NCBI GenBank assembly: GCA_026182355.1
Contig: JAPFBL010000103.1
Coordinates: forward strand, 1,736,001 to 1,800,000
DNA from: Hermatobates lingyangjiaoensis
Taxonomy: Eukaryota; Arthropoda; Insecta; Hemiptera; Hermatobatidae
Length of the DNA stretch: 64,000 nucleotides
Reading direction: 5' to 3'
Shown here one piece after another: positions 37,412-50,084 of this stretch; within the stretch, counting starts at the first letter, position 1, and each line of letters starts with the position of its first letter. The translations under genes and the position numbers were made by a program. The notes below the pieces were generated by a model. That model searched no databases and had not been told where the DNA came from. It was given only the letters and a program-made list of their open reading frames with translations.

Positions 37412-37449
37412 TGCTCTCTGACGATGTGTTAACGAAAGGCCTTAGAGCA
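37412..37449 (+). ncRNA. hammerhead-like motif, PLE family 4, best stem I
   Basis: TGCTCT (37412-37417), CTGACGA (37418-37424), T, GTGTTAAC (a weak two-pair stem II), GAA, the palindrome AGGCCT (37437-37442), T 37443, AGAGCA (37444-37449). TGCTCT and AGAGCA pair perfectly over six bases, placing stem I exactly where a hammerhead needs it. In the inverted partner near 36920-36960 the core is CTCAAGA, so only this copy could be active. Confidence 0.55.
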
Positions 37450-37521
37450 TTGTTTCAAAAAATTGTTTTTCATTGTGGTAAATTAATCCATCTATTATAT
37501 CAAGTGTTATTTTGACTATTA

Positions 37522-37524
<3 letters not shown>

Positions 37525-37563
<39 letters not shown>

Positions 37564-37680
37564 TTGGGTTTTTGACTCTGACGAAGACCGCTTGTTACGG
37601 TTGAAAAAACCTAGTCTTGTTTTCCCATTTTCTTATTGTGCTTTGATCATTGATTGTTATTTCACGTGTTTATGTGAAAT

Positions 37681-37722
<42 letters not shown>

Positions 37723-38245
37723 AGATTTCACATAAACACGTGAAATAACAATCAATAATCAAAGCACAATATAAAAAACATATTTAAAAAGATTTCACAT
37801 AATCCTGAAAAGAAAATTTGCATATTATGGTTTGATCATTGATTGTTATTTCACGTGTTTATGTGAATTCTTTTCATCGATGAATCAAGTTGGATTTTTG
37901 ACTATGACGAAGACTGCTTGTTACAGTTAAAAGATCTTAGTCTTGTTTTCCCATTTTATATTGTGATTTCATCATATATATATAAATCAATGATCAAACC
38001 ACAATATGAAATGGGAAAACAAGACTAAGATCTTTCAATCGTAACAAGCGGTCTTCGTCATGGTCAAAAGCCCAACTGTTCAGAGGCCAAAAACCTTCAG
38101 TTGAGTTTATGACAGTGACGAAGACCGCTTGTTACGGTTGAAAGATCTTAGTCATGATTTCCCATCTCTTATTGTGGTTTGATCATTGATAGTTATTTCA
38201 CGTGTTTATGTGAAATCTTTATATATATATATATATATATATGAA
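37525..38245. mobile_element. cluster of five PLE family-1 termini
   Basis: Between (TA)n tracts lie: a plus unit (37558-37685), a minus end fragment (37719-37800), a plus unit (37825-37975), a minus unit (37985-38075) and a plus unit (38098-38220). Cores read CTGACGA at 37578, ATGACGA at 37904, ATGACGA on the minus strand ending at 38061, and GTGACGA at 38115. Nested or serial insertion into a TA microsatellite explains the layout. Confidence 0.75.
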
Positions 38246-38853
38246 TAAAACATTAATAACTTTATAATAGAATATTGTATTTACGATTGATAAATTATAG
38301 TATTGTTTTAAATCATTATTATTGCAATACTTAAATAACAAGAATTTTGGTAAAGCTGGTATTGTTTAGAGACTGAGTGAAGTGGGAAATGTTGGCTCTT
38401 ACATTGGATCAGAACTCTCGTATTTGAAGAAACATTTCATGATAGTTATCGCTTAGTCTTTCAAAATGTCCCCTTTGGGAAAGTTACATCCGTGACACTC
38501 CAAACATTATCTTGCATATGTAGGTCACACTACACCATCTTCCTATATTTTTTTTTTTATCAGTAAATGTATTATCAAATTCATTAACAATCAGTTAACT
38601 TCAATCATCTATTTGAATGTAGTTATTATCATTTGTCTTATTAAAATAAAAATGAAATCTATGTCAAAGTATTTAAGAAAAAGCTGAGAAGTCAAAATGA
38701 TATGATAGGGATTACTATTATTTACATTTATAAACGTTGTCATTGGTAATAAAGGATGTAACTAGATGGGTCATGAATAAGAAGTTCCCGATTGCATAGT
38801 CAATAATATCCTTAATTTGTTAATGCTATAACTTAACAGAGTTTATAAATATA
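38246..38853. other. AT-rich noncoding DNA
   Basis: Nothing recognised. Confidence 0.5.
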
Positions 38854-40218
38854 CTAGCAAATGTACCCGTCTTTGACGGAATCAAAAATTCTATTATATT
38901 TGGTATTCCAACATATCAATTATAGTATTATACTAATACTATAATTAGAAATTATAGAATAGTAGAAAACACCATTATTAGTACAGTGTTAAACAAATGC
39001 CTCTGTATACACTACATTAGCTGTCTGTCCTTCAGGTTCATGGAAGAACAATCAGTTGAAACCTCTGACTATTGAGCAAGTAAACTACAGTTGACCATGT
39101 GAGAAAAACTTGGTTTCGCTAACTTGAATTCCTGCGTTAGATAAAGTCTCCCTTTGCGACTTAGTTAACGTCATTGCGAAATAGACTCTGAGGGGACCTT
39201 GCAATCATTTGAATGGAAACAGACAGTGGTTCGGAAGACTCCCCAATACCACATCCAGTCATTATGTCCGCCTCTATGGCATATCTGTGTAGAGCACGAA
39301 CTCAGAGTCGTGTCCCGTTGCACAGTTTTTGGGTCACTCATGTTTTGTAACATGAAATTTGTTACTGCTATAAATTGCAGCATCATTGGTGCTACTACTT
39401 TAAGTTTTTACTCATGAGCAGGCAGTCCAGGAGAAATAAATTCAGAGTCAAGAAATTCAATTAGATAATGAACTGCTTCTTCATCACTAATCCAATCTCT
39501 TTACTGACTTGTAAGTTCTTTCCTCGGCTTCATATAGCGTAAGAACTTGTTTGTTGATTTCTCATGCCTGTTCATATTAAGGGCTGAGAATTGCTCGTTT
39601 ACAAAACATTTATTCTCAATAGATAGTACATCCTTAACTCTGTGAAACACCATTTCAATGATGTCAAATACGCAATATATTCATGTGCTCAATTGAAATT
39701 AAAATCAACTAACAATACCTACTTGCCACACATGTGTATTTTCAAAACAAACTTGTCTGTGAAGTTAGGAAAATACAGCTAAAAGCCCCATAACTTCGCT
39801 TCTGTACTGAATTAATAATCTATTTAGAGCCCATATTTTAAGTTAGGCACACACAAATCCAGTGTCAATGTTTCAGCTCGCTATGTCTTATGGTGGATGA
39901 GTTTACTTGTGACAAACATTTTTGCGTTAAACGTCCATAACTTCACTTCTACGTTGAATTTCCAATCAATTCAGAGCCTATATTTTAAGTTAGACCTATT
40001 CAAATCTACTGTAAAAGTTTCAGCTTTATATGTCTTATGGTAGCTGAGTTTACTTGTGACAAAGTTTTGCGGACAAACAGACAAACCGACAAACTGACAA
40101 ACGGACAGAAATTTTTCTAAGGGTATTCGGTTTCTCCAATGTATGAAACGTAAAGAAAACTTGAACTGAGTCAGTTCTAAGCTATGTACAGACAAAATCA
40201 TTATTTTATTTATAAAGA
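38854..40218 (-). mobile_element. non-autonomous Helitron, 1365 bp
   Basis: On the minus strand it begins TCTTTATAAATAAAA (5' TC at 40218) and ends with the hairpin CCGTC-AAA-GACGG, nine bases, then CTAG (to 38854). It lies exactly between A and T. TC start, 3' hairpin plus CTRR end, and A/T insertion without TSD are the Helitron rules. A sister copy of similar length is at 55523-56861. Confidence 0.92.
38985..39420 (-). pseudogene. Helitron helicase C-terminal relic
   Basis: This is the remnant of the Pif1-type helicase that ends Helitron Rep-Hel proteins. The minus translation recalls IMLLRN and PKLCNGTRL (here MLQFIAVTNFMLQNMSDPK, then out of frame). Further on come the KSQG-T motif, the SHGQL motif, followed directly by a stop, and a degenerate C-terminus near 38990. 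Shared indels with 56336-56752 show common descent from an already broken gene. Confidence 0.7.
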
Positions 40219-41253
40219 TAATATGTAACTTTTAAAATTAACATGAAACAAATTATTTTACTGAGTTGAATTTCTATCAGTATATTTTTAGATTAATTTT
40301 GGTTTAATAATTATTTTTTTTAAAATTATGTTAATAGTCGTGTAACTTTTTTTCCCTTCTCATTTCCAAATATAACTTAATTTAATTATTTATTTATTAT
40401 TATTCCAATTTTGAAAAAAGCAATGCAATAAAAGTCTTATTTCAATCATTACAGATTTTAATAAAGTAAATATGTTACAAATCAAACAAGTGACTGCAGT
40501 TAAACTTTATGACAGCTATTTTCATCGATATCTTTGGTTTTAATGCGTACTGAAATGAATGATTTTTTTTATCGTTTAATAGTCGTATTATGAAAGTATT
40601 AAATATAAAATTTCAAGTTACTCAAGTGGAAGGAAAGGCATCTTTAAATAAATATGTCAATAATCCTTATTATAATGTACTGAATACAGTTGTACTAAAT
40701 AATAGTTTACAAAGGGTTCATATATTCTAAATATGTTGTTATATGAAAGTTTCTACTCATGAAAAAGATAAAAACTTTATCTGAAATATCTCGAAAATCT
40801 CTGGGTTGATTTGTAGCCTCACCGACATTGAAGTAGACCATATCTGATCACAACAATAAATTTACTGAAACATCCTAACTTCTGTCTATGTTTTTATCAA
40901 CAGATTTAATCATAAATCTACCGAGATAAATAACCGTTCGACATCTCAATATTTTGATTTATTTAGATTAATGAAATTGTCAAACTAACTAATAGAATCC
41001 TATTAAATGTTGTTTAAAACATATTTATTTCTATTTTACAGTTGGGAAATGCATATCAATTTTTTAAATAAACTTATATTTCTTAATTTTATGTTTTTGA
41101 TTTTTTTAGTGACACTTAATTGTTATTAAATAAGGAATAAACTAATTAATTTATTCCTTAATTGTTATTAATTAGTTAATTAATTGTAGGCTTATGGAAA
41201 GTTTCATAGATGGTCACATGCTTCAGGTATTTCTCTGGTAGAAAATATTCTAA

Positions 41254-41258
<5 letters not shown>
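40219..41258. other. AT-rich noncoding DNA with a palindrome
   Basis: AAGGAATAAA and TTTATTCCTT form a 10-bp hairpin near 41130-41160. Nothing else was recognised. Confidence 0.5.

Positions 41259-41320
<62 letters not shown>
41259..41320. repeat. (CT)n microsatellite, about 31 units
   Basis: An uninterrupted CT dinucleotide run. The 78-codon minus ORF here is its Arg-Glu shadow. Confidence 0.97.
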
Positions 41321-41325
<5 letters not shown>

Positions 41326-41693
41326 ATTCTACCCTTGAGGAGATGAATATACATAAAAATATATCTACTAAAAAAACACGATATCGGTTTGCACAATATA
41401 TATATTGGTAAAATTTGGTAGCAGTCCTTCCTGTAAACACACATTGTTAAAAATATGACCATATTTTGCTGAAACTTGCTTCTTAATAAGTTTCTCAAGG
41501 TTTCTGAATAGAGTTCTTGTTACAATATCAACAGTATATAATATGCTTACCGATAGTCGACATGTTACATGAGTCCATGTTTCTACTGTCCTCAGCCATT
41601 ATCAAGACATAACTGAGTTTGAAATAGACTGTTCCTTTATATAAGAAAAGTGAAATGTGTTGAGGAGGTTGGGGGATTATAGTTGTTTTTCCC

Positions 41694-41724
<31 letters not shown>

Positions 41725-44584
41725 ATCTGCACAAGAAATTTGCAGAACTGATTACGAGGTAAAATTTGCATACTTGTACAAATAGAAGTGCACAGTTTTA
41801 TTGTATTAGTGTAGATAATATCAGCTGATAAGCTTAATAAACAAATAGAGCATTTTGATTATTGAATAATAAAATTATGTAAATACTGTCGTAGTTATAG
41901 AAGAAAGCAATCATGTGATATAAAAAAGTAGCATGCACAATAAATCTATGCAACCATGTATTTTTATGAAACAAAGGAATGATTTTTCCTGTAGCAATAT
42001 ATAAATATACCAACTGTCAGAGGAATCATGCAGTACTGTCAGAATAAATGGCATTCTTACTTCTGAACTCTCTACTTAATACGTGCGTATATTTTCTTCC
42101 TTTAAATATTTTGAATAAAAAGGCATTGCCGTCTACACAGAAAACATGTTTGAGGGATGGAATGGAAACTCCTAATTGGAAATTTGAAATGTAGGTCAAG
42201 AGAAGTGCAATGTCATGATTAAGATCCTGTCTGTCTACTGAGGTTAATAATGGGGATTTTGAATGATGTCATTGTTGTTCCTTATAAAATTCTTTCATTT
42301 TTTAACCTCTTGAGTATATTTTTTCTAAAGTTTATTACACAATATAAAATATTTCATTATCTTAACTCTTCTCTATAAAATCTGGGGAATTGTATATCTA
42401 TTTTTTGATAGTTGTCAGTAGCATAAGAGAACCACTATATACTATGAAGAAAAGTTAAATGGATTCAGGTCATTATGGTTTTTAAAAATAAAATCTATTT
42501 GTTATACCCGTTATCAGTAATCATATTAAACAAATTTCAAGGAGTTCTAATATTACAGAAGAAATTACAAATCATTGAGAAATCAACAAGTGCCTATGGT
42601 TAAAACTTCAAAAGAAATTCGCTTTGTTCCATATCATTACATAGAAAATCCATTGCGCTCCATCCCTCAGAGTAAACGTAAAGGAGTTACCCACTAAGAC
42701 AGGTAGTTGTTAAAAAATGTTCATTTGAAACCTAATTTTTTTTTCAAATAAGTTAGTACTCTCAAAGTAGAATCATTACGAATAGTTGTCTTAAGTTATC
42801 TTCTTCTGCAGCCCAACAAGATTTATAAAATTTAGATAGGTACCTATTGTTATATTTTTTCATATGTTATCTGTTGTCATTAGAGTTTCTGTAACACTGC
42901 GTGATAATATTTTGGTAGATTTGATGACTGCTTGACAAGAATTTTGTCAGAGCAGGGGACACTGCGAATAGACGGTTTGGCATCGTCTTACCGCCAAAGG
43001 GCCTCACAACCAATAATTTTGTGAGAAACCATTAAGAACTAAACTTGTAAATTGAACTTGTCGGCTTAGTGTACCAGTGTCTCCCAGTCCATTTCGTCTA
43101 ACTCTTAGAAGCATTAGTGTTTCTGGAGCATTTTGACTGTTGTCTCAGGAGCACTTGGTAGTATTTTCTTTTTTCAAGATTTATTTCCCAAAATAATAAA
43201 TTATTTCCCAATATTTTTTTTTATTGTAGAGTTGTATGCAAGTTGGTGATTGGGTGATGTATTGAACATTTTTTTATAACTACCGTAAATATCCTACCAT
43301 TTAATAGACCTTCTAAAATAAAACGAAAGCATATAAGCTGATGTACAAATTATTTTAAAGCATTTGGGCAATACTGAATCATGGAAACAGTCTAAATGAT
43401 GATAAGTAATGTCATTTTATTTAAAACATAAAACACTTTAATTAAATATATCAAAAGCTCCTTAATCATCCAGTCATTTAAACGTTACAACCATACAACC
43501 ATAGAAGTCACTAAACTACAATTAGAGTACTGGAGGGTTAAGAGTATTCCACTTAGATTCCCAGCATACGTCACATAGATTATAATCTCTAGATGTCACT
43601 TTTAGAGGCCAGAAAAAGCAGTCATCAGCGTGACCAATTTATGAGAATAAATGGAAGTGGAAAAATAACTCACTACCATTTTGACAGTCTTTTGAACAAA
43701 GCATGATTAGAGAAGTGTAGCTATGAAAAAAAAAAAAGATTTAAAGATTTAGAGGTACCGGAATATTTTATTTGGGCCACAAAATAATATCTATATATTT
43801 GTCATATACTCGTATTAGCAAGTTTCATGAGCTAAACAGTTGAGGACTATGACCGATAGACCAAATGACTTTTCTGCAATTCACCATCATCAAATACAAA
43901 TCCCATATTTGAATTTGACTAGTGGAATGATTGAAGAATTCATAAGACTTCAACAAAAAGAAAACGAAACGCACAAAATGTTTTCTGTTCCTTAAATGTC
44001 AGTAAATTTGTTTGTGTAAAAAAAAATGTAATAATATATATTTACTCTCAAATCTTTATTCATTATCTTAAGACATAACATTTACCGTCTTTTTTCTTTT
44101 AACAGTTGAAAAAATAAAATTAGAATTACCGAAGATATTTTATAAAGAAACAAACAATTGCTGTAATAAAAAGAAAGAAACGAAAAAACGCAACAAATTG
44201 TTTTAATTCAGGTTTAGATAATGATAATTCTCCACATGCTGATATTTTATACAAACAACATGCTTTAAACACGTAGAAAAACACACTCTTTATCAGGCAC
44301 ATCCACTGTTGAGATGGTTGGAATGACCTGAAAAATGTAAGGTATACAAATGTATAGTATCTTTTCATCCATGACAAGAGTTGATCAACCTGAAGAAGAA
44401 TACTGCGTGTTTGCATAACAATACTTTTACGTCGAAACTTGAACCATTTTTTTATTTCACCTACATCATTATAAGTCACACAGTAACTAACAGCATCACT
44501 GTTTAAATATTTAATGTTTTCATCCTTATGCGGGTCATATTAGAGACAAAGCGAGGGTTTAACTTGCATTCAATTCCAAAATTA
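41321..44584. other. noncoding DNA
   Basis: A (TA)n run lies at about 41698-41723. 42930-43140 is less AT-rich but has no recognisable frame. The 117-codon minus ORF at 44126-44479 has no known motif and is left uncalled. Confidence 0.5.
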
Positions 44585-46190
44585 TGTAATGAAAATTGTT
44601 CCAATCTCGCAAAATGCATGTTGGATCATTAAGTGATTCAAATGTTGTATATCTCAGCAACTCTGAAATGATTTGGCTAGACCCTTGTAGGTCACTGATT
44701 GTAGCATTAAAGTAAAATTATTGGAGAATGCTTTGCAAATTAGGATACCGGGTTACTAGAGACCCCAAACCCTGATTTCTAGATGGAACGGGCATTGTAG
44801 AATATAGCTGATTTTTTGAACTGGACAACTACACGTACTTCGTCAATACTGGTAAATCACTCGGACTTTTGATTACAGGATCTCATGTGGGATGATCTAG
44901 ATATCACTCCTTTATCGAGAATATACTTTATTTATGTTCACAATACACGATAACCGATACTTTAACGTTTTTCAGGCTCTTATAAGTAGCACAGACCATT
45001 TGTGGCGATATAGCACAAAATATTCGAGAGAAAGTTACTATCAAAAAATCTGCATCTATGAGTCGTTCACTTAGATACTCAGAGAGAACTTCCTTACACG
45101 AATGACAGCCCTAGAAAGGATAAATGTATCCTGTACCAATAGTCAAGCTCTTAGTTGCTGAAAGTCAACTGGTGTGCATTGACCTCTTCAGAGAACAAGA
45201 GTTCGACCATTAATTTATTAAGAATCCTATGGTAGTCCTAATAACTGTAAAGCAGTGTAGGAAGCTACAATAACGGCAACCATTAAAATAAAAACTAGAA
45301 ACTAATTGTTCACATATACATTGTTTATGAATATTATCAAATAGTTTCGTAATGAATTTTTGTTTATTAAATTAAAACAAAATTTAGAAACATCGCCCCT
45401 AGTGGAACAATGCAGCTCTACCACAAGCTCCATTGCCTTATATATATCTACAGGTTCTTTGAAATAGGGACAAAAAAGGCCACTGACTTTACCTGTAGCT
45501 AAGCAGGTTCAGTAGGACCATTGGTCCGGAGATTGATCTGGAACTCTTAAAATAAGTCAGTTCTACGAGTGGCGAGTTTCCATAGAGGGGTTCTCTCTCC
45601 ATATCGCAAAATGAAGCTGGACTTGAAGTGGCTGTTGATTCTCACCCAAGTTTGGTAGACCCTTGTGGTCACTGTGTGAGAAGCAGTAACTTTTTGGGAG
45701 AATGCCTGCTTAGGATACCGGGGAGCTAGAGACCCCAAACCCCTACTAGTGGGAACGGGCCTTGAACTTAGCTGATTGGACTGGACAACTCATACTTGCC
45801 TGGTAGATACTCGGACTTTTGACGGGATCTCAGAGTGGGGATGATTAGATATCACTCCTTTTCGAGCTTATTTATGTTCCAGTATACCAGAGACTTTAAA
45901 GGCTCTTATAAGTAGCACAGACCAGGTGGCGTATAGCCAACGAGAGAATAGTAATCTCTCTCTATGAGTCGTTCACTTAGGTACTAAAGACTCCTCACAA
46001 TGACGCCCTGATGGCGTCCGATTAACCACCAATAGCAAGCTCTGGTGCTGGGATAAGGGGCATTGACCTCTTCGGAGAGGTTCGACCAAATTCTTAAGAA
46101 TCCTATGGTAGTCCTAAAACTGTAAAGCAGTGTAGGAAGCCTACATGCCCATTAAAAATAAAAACTAGAAACTAATTTTACAATACAGGG
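44585..46190 (+). repeat. tandem duplication with indel-dominated divergence
   Basis: About 44585-45330 aligns with about 45590-46190. Exact shared blocks include GGATACCGGG, CTAGAGACCCCAAACCC, GATATCACTCCTTT, GGCTCTTATAAGTAGCAC, ATGAGTCGTTCACTTAG, AAGAATCCTATGGTAGTCC and ATAAAAACTAGAAACTAATT. Between blocks the copies differ mostly by 1-5 base gains and losses; copy 2 is about 100 bp shorter. True tandem duplicates normally diverge mainly by substitution, so an assembly or read-error origin is likely. Confidence 0.8.
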
Positions 46191-48014
46191 TATTGAAATA
46201 CCCATCACAATCCCCATTAATATTAACTGGTATTAACTAAAATATTAACTGATTTCACATTTCACAACATAGTGAAAATAGAAAACGTTTATAAACTCTG
46301 CTGTAGTTTTCGGTTTTGCTAACAGTTTTCTTTCCATACGTAAGATTATATGTTCATCAATTGTATTACTTCAACTTTCACTATTCTCATCACTAATGGA
46401 ATTTCCCTTTGAAACATTTGTAAAAATTACAAAAAAAATCATAGAACCATTTTGAAAGAAATCAAAATGAATTGTTGATAAACTATTAAAAGTTGTAATT
46501 AGAAATCAAAATTGAGACGTATTCTATATGATTCGTATTATTATTGAAGAGTCAGCAATATAATGTAAATTACTAACTTATAAAGTTATATATTTACACA
46601 AAAATGAATTGTATATCCGATATTACATGTGATTTACCCAGTTATATCAGTGTCTATGGTAATTAGGTAAGTATATTGTGTACCTACTATCGCAGCATGA
46701 AAAAAAATGTTGATACTAAGATGAAATCCAAATTTTATTTATTTAGATTGAAAGTAGAAATCCATTAGATGAAGATAACGTTATTAAATGAAACAAAATT
46801 CTATTTGAAAAAAAATTACTGTTCTTCTTTTCATTATAGTTATATGACAAATTAAGAAATTAACGCTGAAAAATATTTTTAAACAATAAATGCATTAAGC
46901 ATTATTTTTAAAAAAATTAATTCTTTGAAGAAATAAAGTAGATATTAATTTCAATTTGGTATTATTTGGCAGGTCACCTGCTAAACATTCTCCTGTTCTA
47001 AGGGGTCATGTTCTGAGAGCGGAGTTTAAGAATTGCTGCCCTAAATAGATAAAGTCTGCTGCTAAAAAATATTACTGCTTTGTGAAAACCAACAAAGTTT
47101 ACGGTTTAAGTAGGGCATTATAATATCCAACACATCAGACCACATCTCAGGTTTAACTTTAACTATACTTTAGGGACTCGTTCTGTTAACATATTGCTTT
47201 AACCTAAAACTTACATTGCTTACTAAAACTCAATTCATTTGAATCATTCAATTCATTTGAATAAATATGTTATTGCTTGTTTTAACGTATTTTGAATAAT
47301 CAAAATAATATAAAAAATATTATAAAATTTTGAATAATCAAATAATCAAAAAACTTATTCATTAACTATTTATGCTAGTATTACCTCAAAAATATACTTG
47401 ATACAAAATATAGCATTAAATTAAATTTTAATTGCTATTTTCTTAATTTATACCAAGCTATAACCAATTAAAAATGAACATTTAATAATTTTATCACAGT
47501 TTGAAAACTTCAGCAAGGTTATGTTTTAAATATTTTAATATTAATATTTGATTGGTTTCTTTTATATTATTTCTAGATGTCTCTAAAACCAATTATTGCA
47601 TACATGATATCACCAATATCCAAACCCAATTTTTCGCTTGAAGTCATTTTACTGAAACGAAAATGAGAAAATCAGCAATCAGAAAAGAAAAAAAAAAAAA
47701 GCAATTCAGTTCTTGAAAAAGAGTACTACAAAAAAATTTGGAGTGGACTACATTCAATACAACAATAAGAAAAAGTAACTGAAGCCTATATCTAATCAAG
47801 TAAAGTATTAATTGTAATGTGCTTAATTATGATTAAAAAGTTTATAAAAAATCCATCTTTTGAAAAATAGATAATTAAATTAGTGATTTTATATTGGCTT
47901 GAACGTTTTTCGTATTACAGGGATCTTAATTTTATCAAACAAGTGGAAATTATGAAAAATTAAACTAAAGAATCAACAATACGCGCAAATTCTTTTTTTT
48001 TTTTTTTTTGTAAA
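46191..48014. other. AT-rich noncoding DNA
   Basis: A 19-T run ends at 48009. CTGCCCTA at about 47035 hints at a decayed transposon end, but no partner was found. Confidence 0.5.
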
Positions 48015-48025
48015 CACTGCTCGAA

Positions 48026-48290
48026 CACCATAAGAAGGTGTGTTTCTCCACTTTAGGTTTCCGAATGATCATACAATTATAATAATTGTACACCTTATAG
48101 TTAATATACAATTAAATTCATTACTTTTTGTATGTTATTAAGAGAAACAAAAAACGTATCAATATTATTTAATTTATAAACCAACAAAAGTCTCCACACA
48201 AATGAAGTTTTTTATTCAACGCGTTTCGAACACTTTGTGTTCATCATCAGGAAAACACCAAGGAAGTGGTGCTGACGGGTTGGTCAGCAC
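48026..48290 (-). mobile_element. PLE family-2 terminus, solo
   Basis: An 11-bp duplication CACTGCTCGAA flanks it (48015-48025 and 48291-48301). On the minus strand it runs from a perfect 12-bp hairpin (AGTGGTGCTGAC/GTCAGCACCACT at about 48265-48295) through the ribozyme-like motif to ACTTTTGTTGGTTT. It is a short, 5'-truncated or solo terminus. Confidence 0.7.
48215..48253 (-). ncRNA. hammerhead-like motif, PLE family 2, copy 2
   Basis: Minus strand: TTC, CTGATGA (48250-48244), T, GAACAC-AAA-GTGTTC, GAA, ACGCGT, T, GAA. It matches the copy at 35829-35867 through all core and stem positions although the flanks have diverged, which hints at constraint or recent common origin. Confidence 0.55.
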
Positions 48291-48301
48291 CACTGCTCGA
48301 A

Positions 48302-50084
48302 TAAATTTGATATTATTTAATCGTTCATAATTTAAATTGTAGGTATGACTTCACACATCATAGGTTGACTTTACACATCACACACGCAGCACATTCAGTA
48401 TCTGATTTCAAATATGTTTCAACAGCTTTTTTCTCCTTTGACTGATAAAGCAATGAAAATTTGTTTTAGAAAATTTAATAACCAACCTGTTAATATGATA
48501 CATTAAAAAAACAAGAATTTTTGTGGTCTCCTCTATCTGTGCAATCTGTTTCATCATCCCCAATTCTGTCAACCACAAAAGTTGTTAAAATTTTTCAATA
48601 ACAAATGAAAATTCTTTTGCACATAACATATTTTAATAATATTCTCTTTAAATGTAATATTCTAATTTTTTTTCCATAGTCAAGTTATATTTATTCAAAT
48701 TGATTTATTTTTTAAATAATATTTTCAAAAAGTGATGTAGTTTAATTTGTATTTTTTAGTCAAATATTGTATTCTCAAATTTCATTGATAGGCATATACA
48801 TTTAAAATGCACTTATTTGTTAAGATTATGAAAATCTCCCAAAAAAAAAAGAAACAATGCATGAATTAAAAACAAAAACCCTTCAAAATTGCGATTTCTT
48901 TACTCTCTGTTTATTTAGTATTTTCATTAATAGACTAATTCCTCATGTTGAATAGATGGTTAGTGCCTAAAGGGATAAATATGACTGAGTGTAATCTAGG
49001 ACAAACACTAAGGTAAAAGTTAATCGAGTCCTCCCCTACCACCAGCCTGAGGGGCTCGGTGGATAGGTCTCCAATTTAGATTATGTTCTTGCATTGCCTT
49101 ACTCAGTTAGCTATTAGCACAGTCTGTCTGTACATCAATCTTCTATATTATTTTAATTACTTGTATTAAAATTTTATCGCAAAAATTTATTCAGCAATGT
49201 TTTGATAATTTAAACTATAATAGAGGGTATCTAATGATGGCAATGATTGACTACCATCAAAGACGTAGCACGATGTAACGAGAAGGGAAGGTCAGCCCTC
49301 ATGATGCGTACAATGGCATTGTATTTGAAAGGGTAAAGTACATTATAAGAAAACAAATAAATCTTATGTAATTCTTGTATTTTCATAGAATCTGGTATTT
49401 TATGAAATTTCTGGTATTTTGTACGTGGAATTGCCATATTTATTTGATGCATGCACAGGTCATTATACAGTTTCAGTTATAAGCATTTGAAAGGAGGTCT
49501 TCAATAAATTGGTTCAAAACATTGTCTTTTTGCAATTTAAAAAAAATATTTGCATATTGAACCAAAATATCCTCTCAACATCTATAATTTGTGTCTCTAA
49601 ATGAATGCCTAGCCACAATGCAATATCAAAATTTACAAAGTTCATAACTTTTTTATTAGTTTTACAACAATAATTTTCATTTGTAAAAGAAAGGAATTTT
49701 AATTAAAAATTATTCAAGTTGCCAAACTGCTCTAAAAGTAGGCTGAGCATATTTAAATATCGAAATATGCTAATCTTTAATTTAATCACAAAACCTCTAG
49801 AAGAAGGAGAGATAAACTCCTACTGCACCCTTGGGCACAGGAGTTGCCATATTGCTGTCATCACTGTGCTAATGCTACGAATGCAGACTTTTATTGTCCC
49901 TTGACTGGACACAGACTAGTTTCAAGTGAAGTAATTATACAGACCGATTTAAAAATAACAATTAAAATGAACTGGGATTAAAACTACAACTTACATCTAT
50001 CTAAATTAGTGAGAGATACAGGTTTGGTTCTCAGCAAACAACCAAAAATCATGTAGAGACAATAATGGGAGACAACGACAGTTC
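48302..50084. other. AT-rich noncoding DNA
   Basis: Around 49040-49080 a short GC-richer stretch (GGGGCTCGGTGGATAGG) vaguely recalls a tRNA A box but has no B box. ORFs at 49231 and 49719 were not recognised. Confidence 0.45.

Larger units (their letters stand above)
36880..37510 (-). mobile_element. PLE family-4 copy: GIY-YIG between inverted ends
   Basis: The terminus at 36890-37005 (minus orientation) is repeated inverted at about 37367-37500: AAACAAGTATTTATTG, AATTCACTTGCTCTC, GTGTTAACGAAAGGCC and AGAGCATTGTTTC. Between them lies the GIY-YIG ORF on the minus strand. An ORF leading into one terminus, with a second terminus in opposite orientation upstream, is a known PLE insertion form. 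The RT is missing, so this is a 5'-truncated copy. Confidence 0.75.

Noticed and set aside
41204..41440. ORF rich in alternating Arg-Glu
   Set aside because: It is the translation of the (CT)n microsatellite.
44126..44479. 117-codon minus ORF
   Set aside because: Length alone is not compelling, residues are AT-biased and no motif was recognised.
47010..47045. Possible transposon end ending GCTGCCCTA
   Set aside because: No inverted partner or target duplication was found.
49040..49085. SINE or tRNA A-box remnant in a GC-richer patch
   Set aside because: No B box and no homology to the SINE family.
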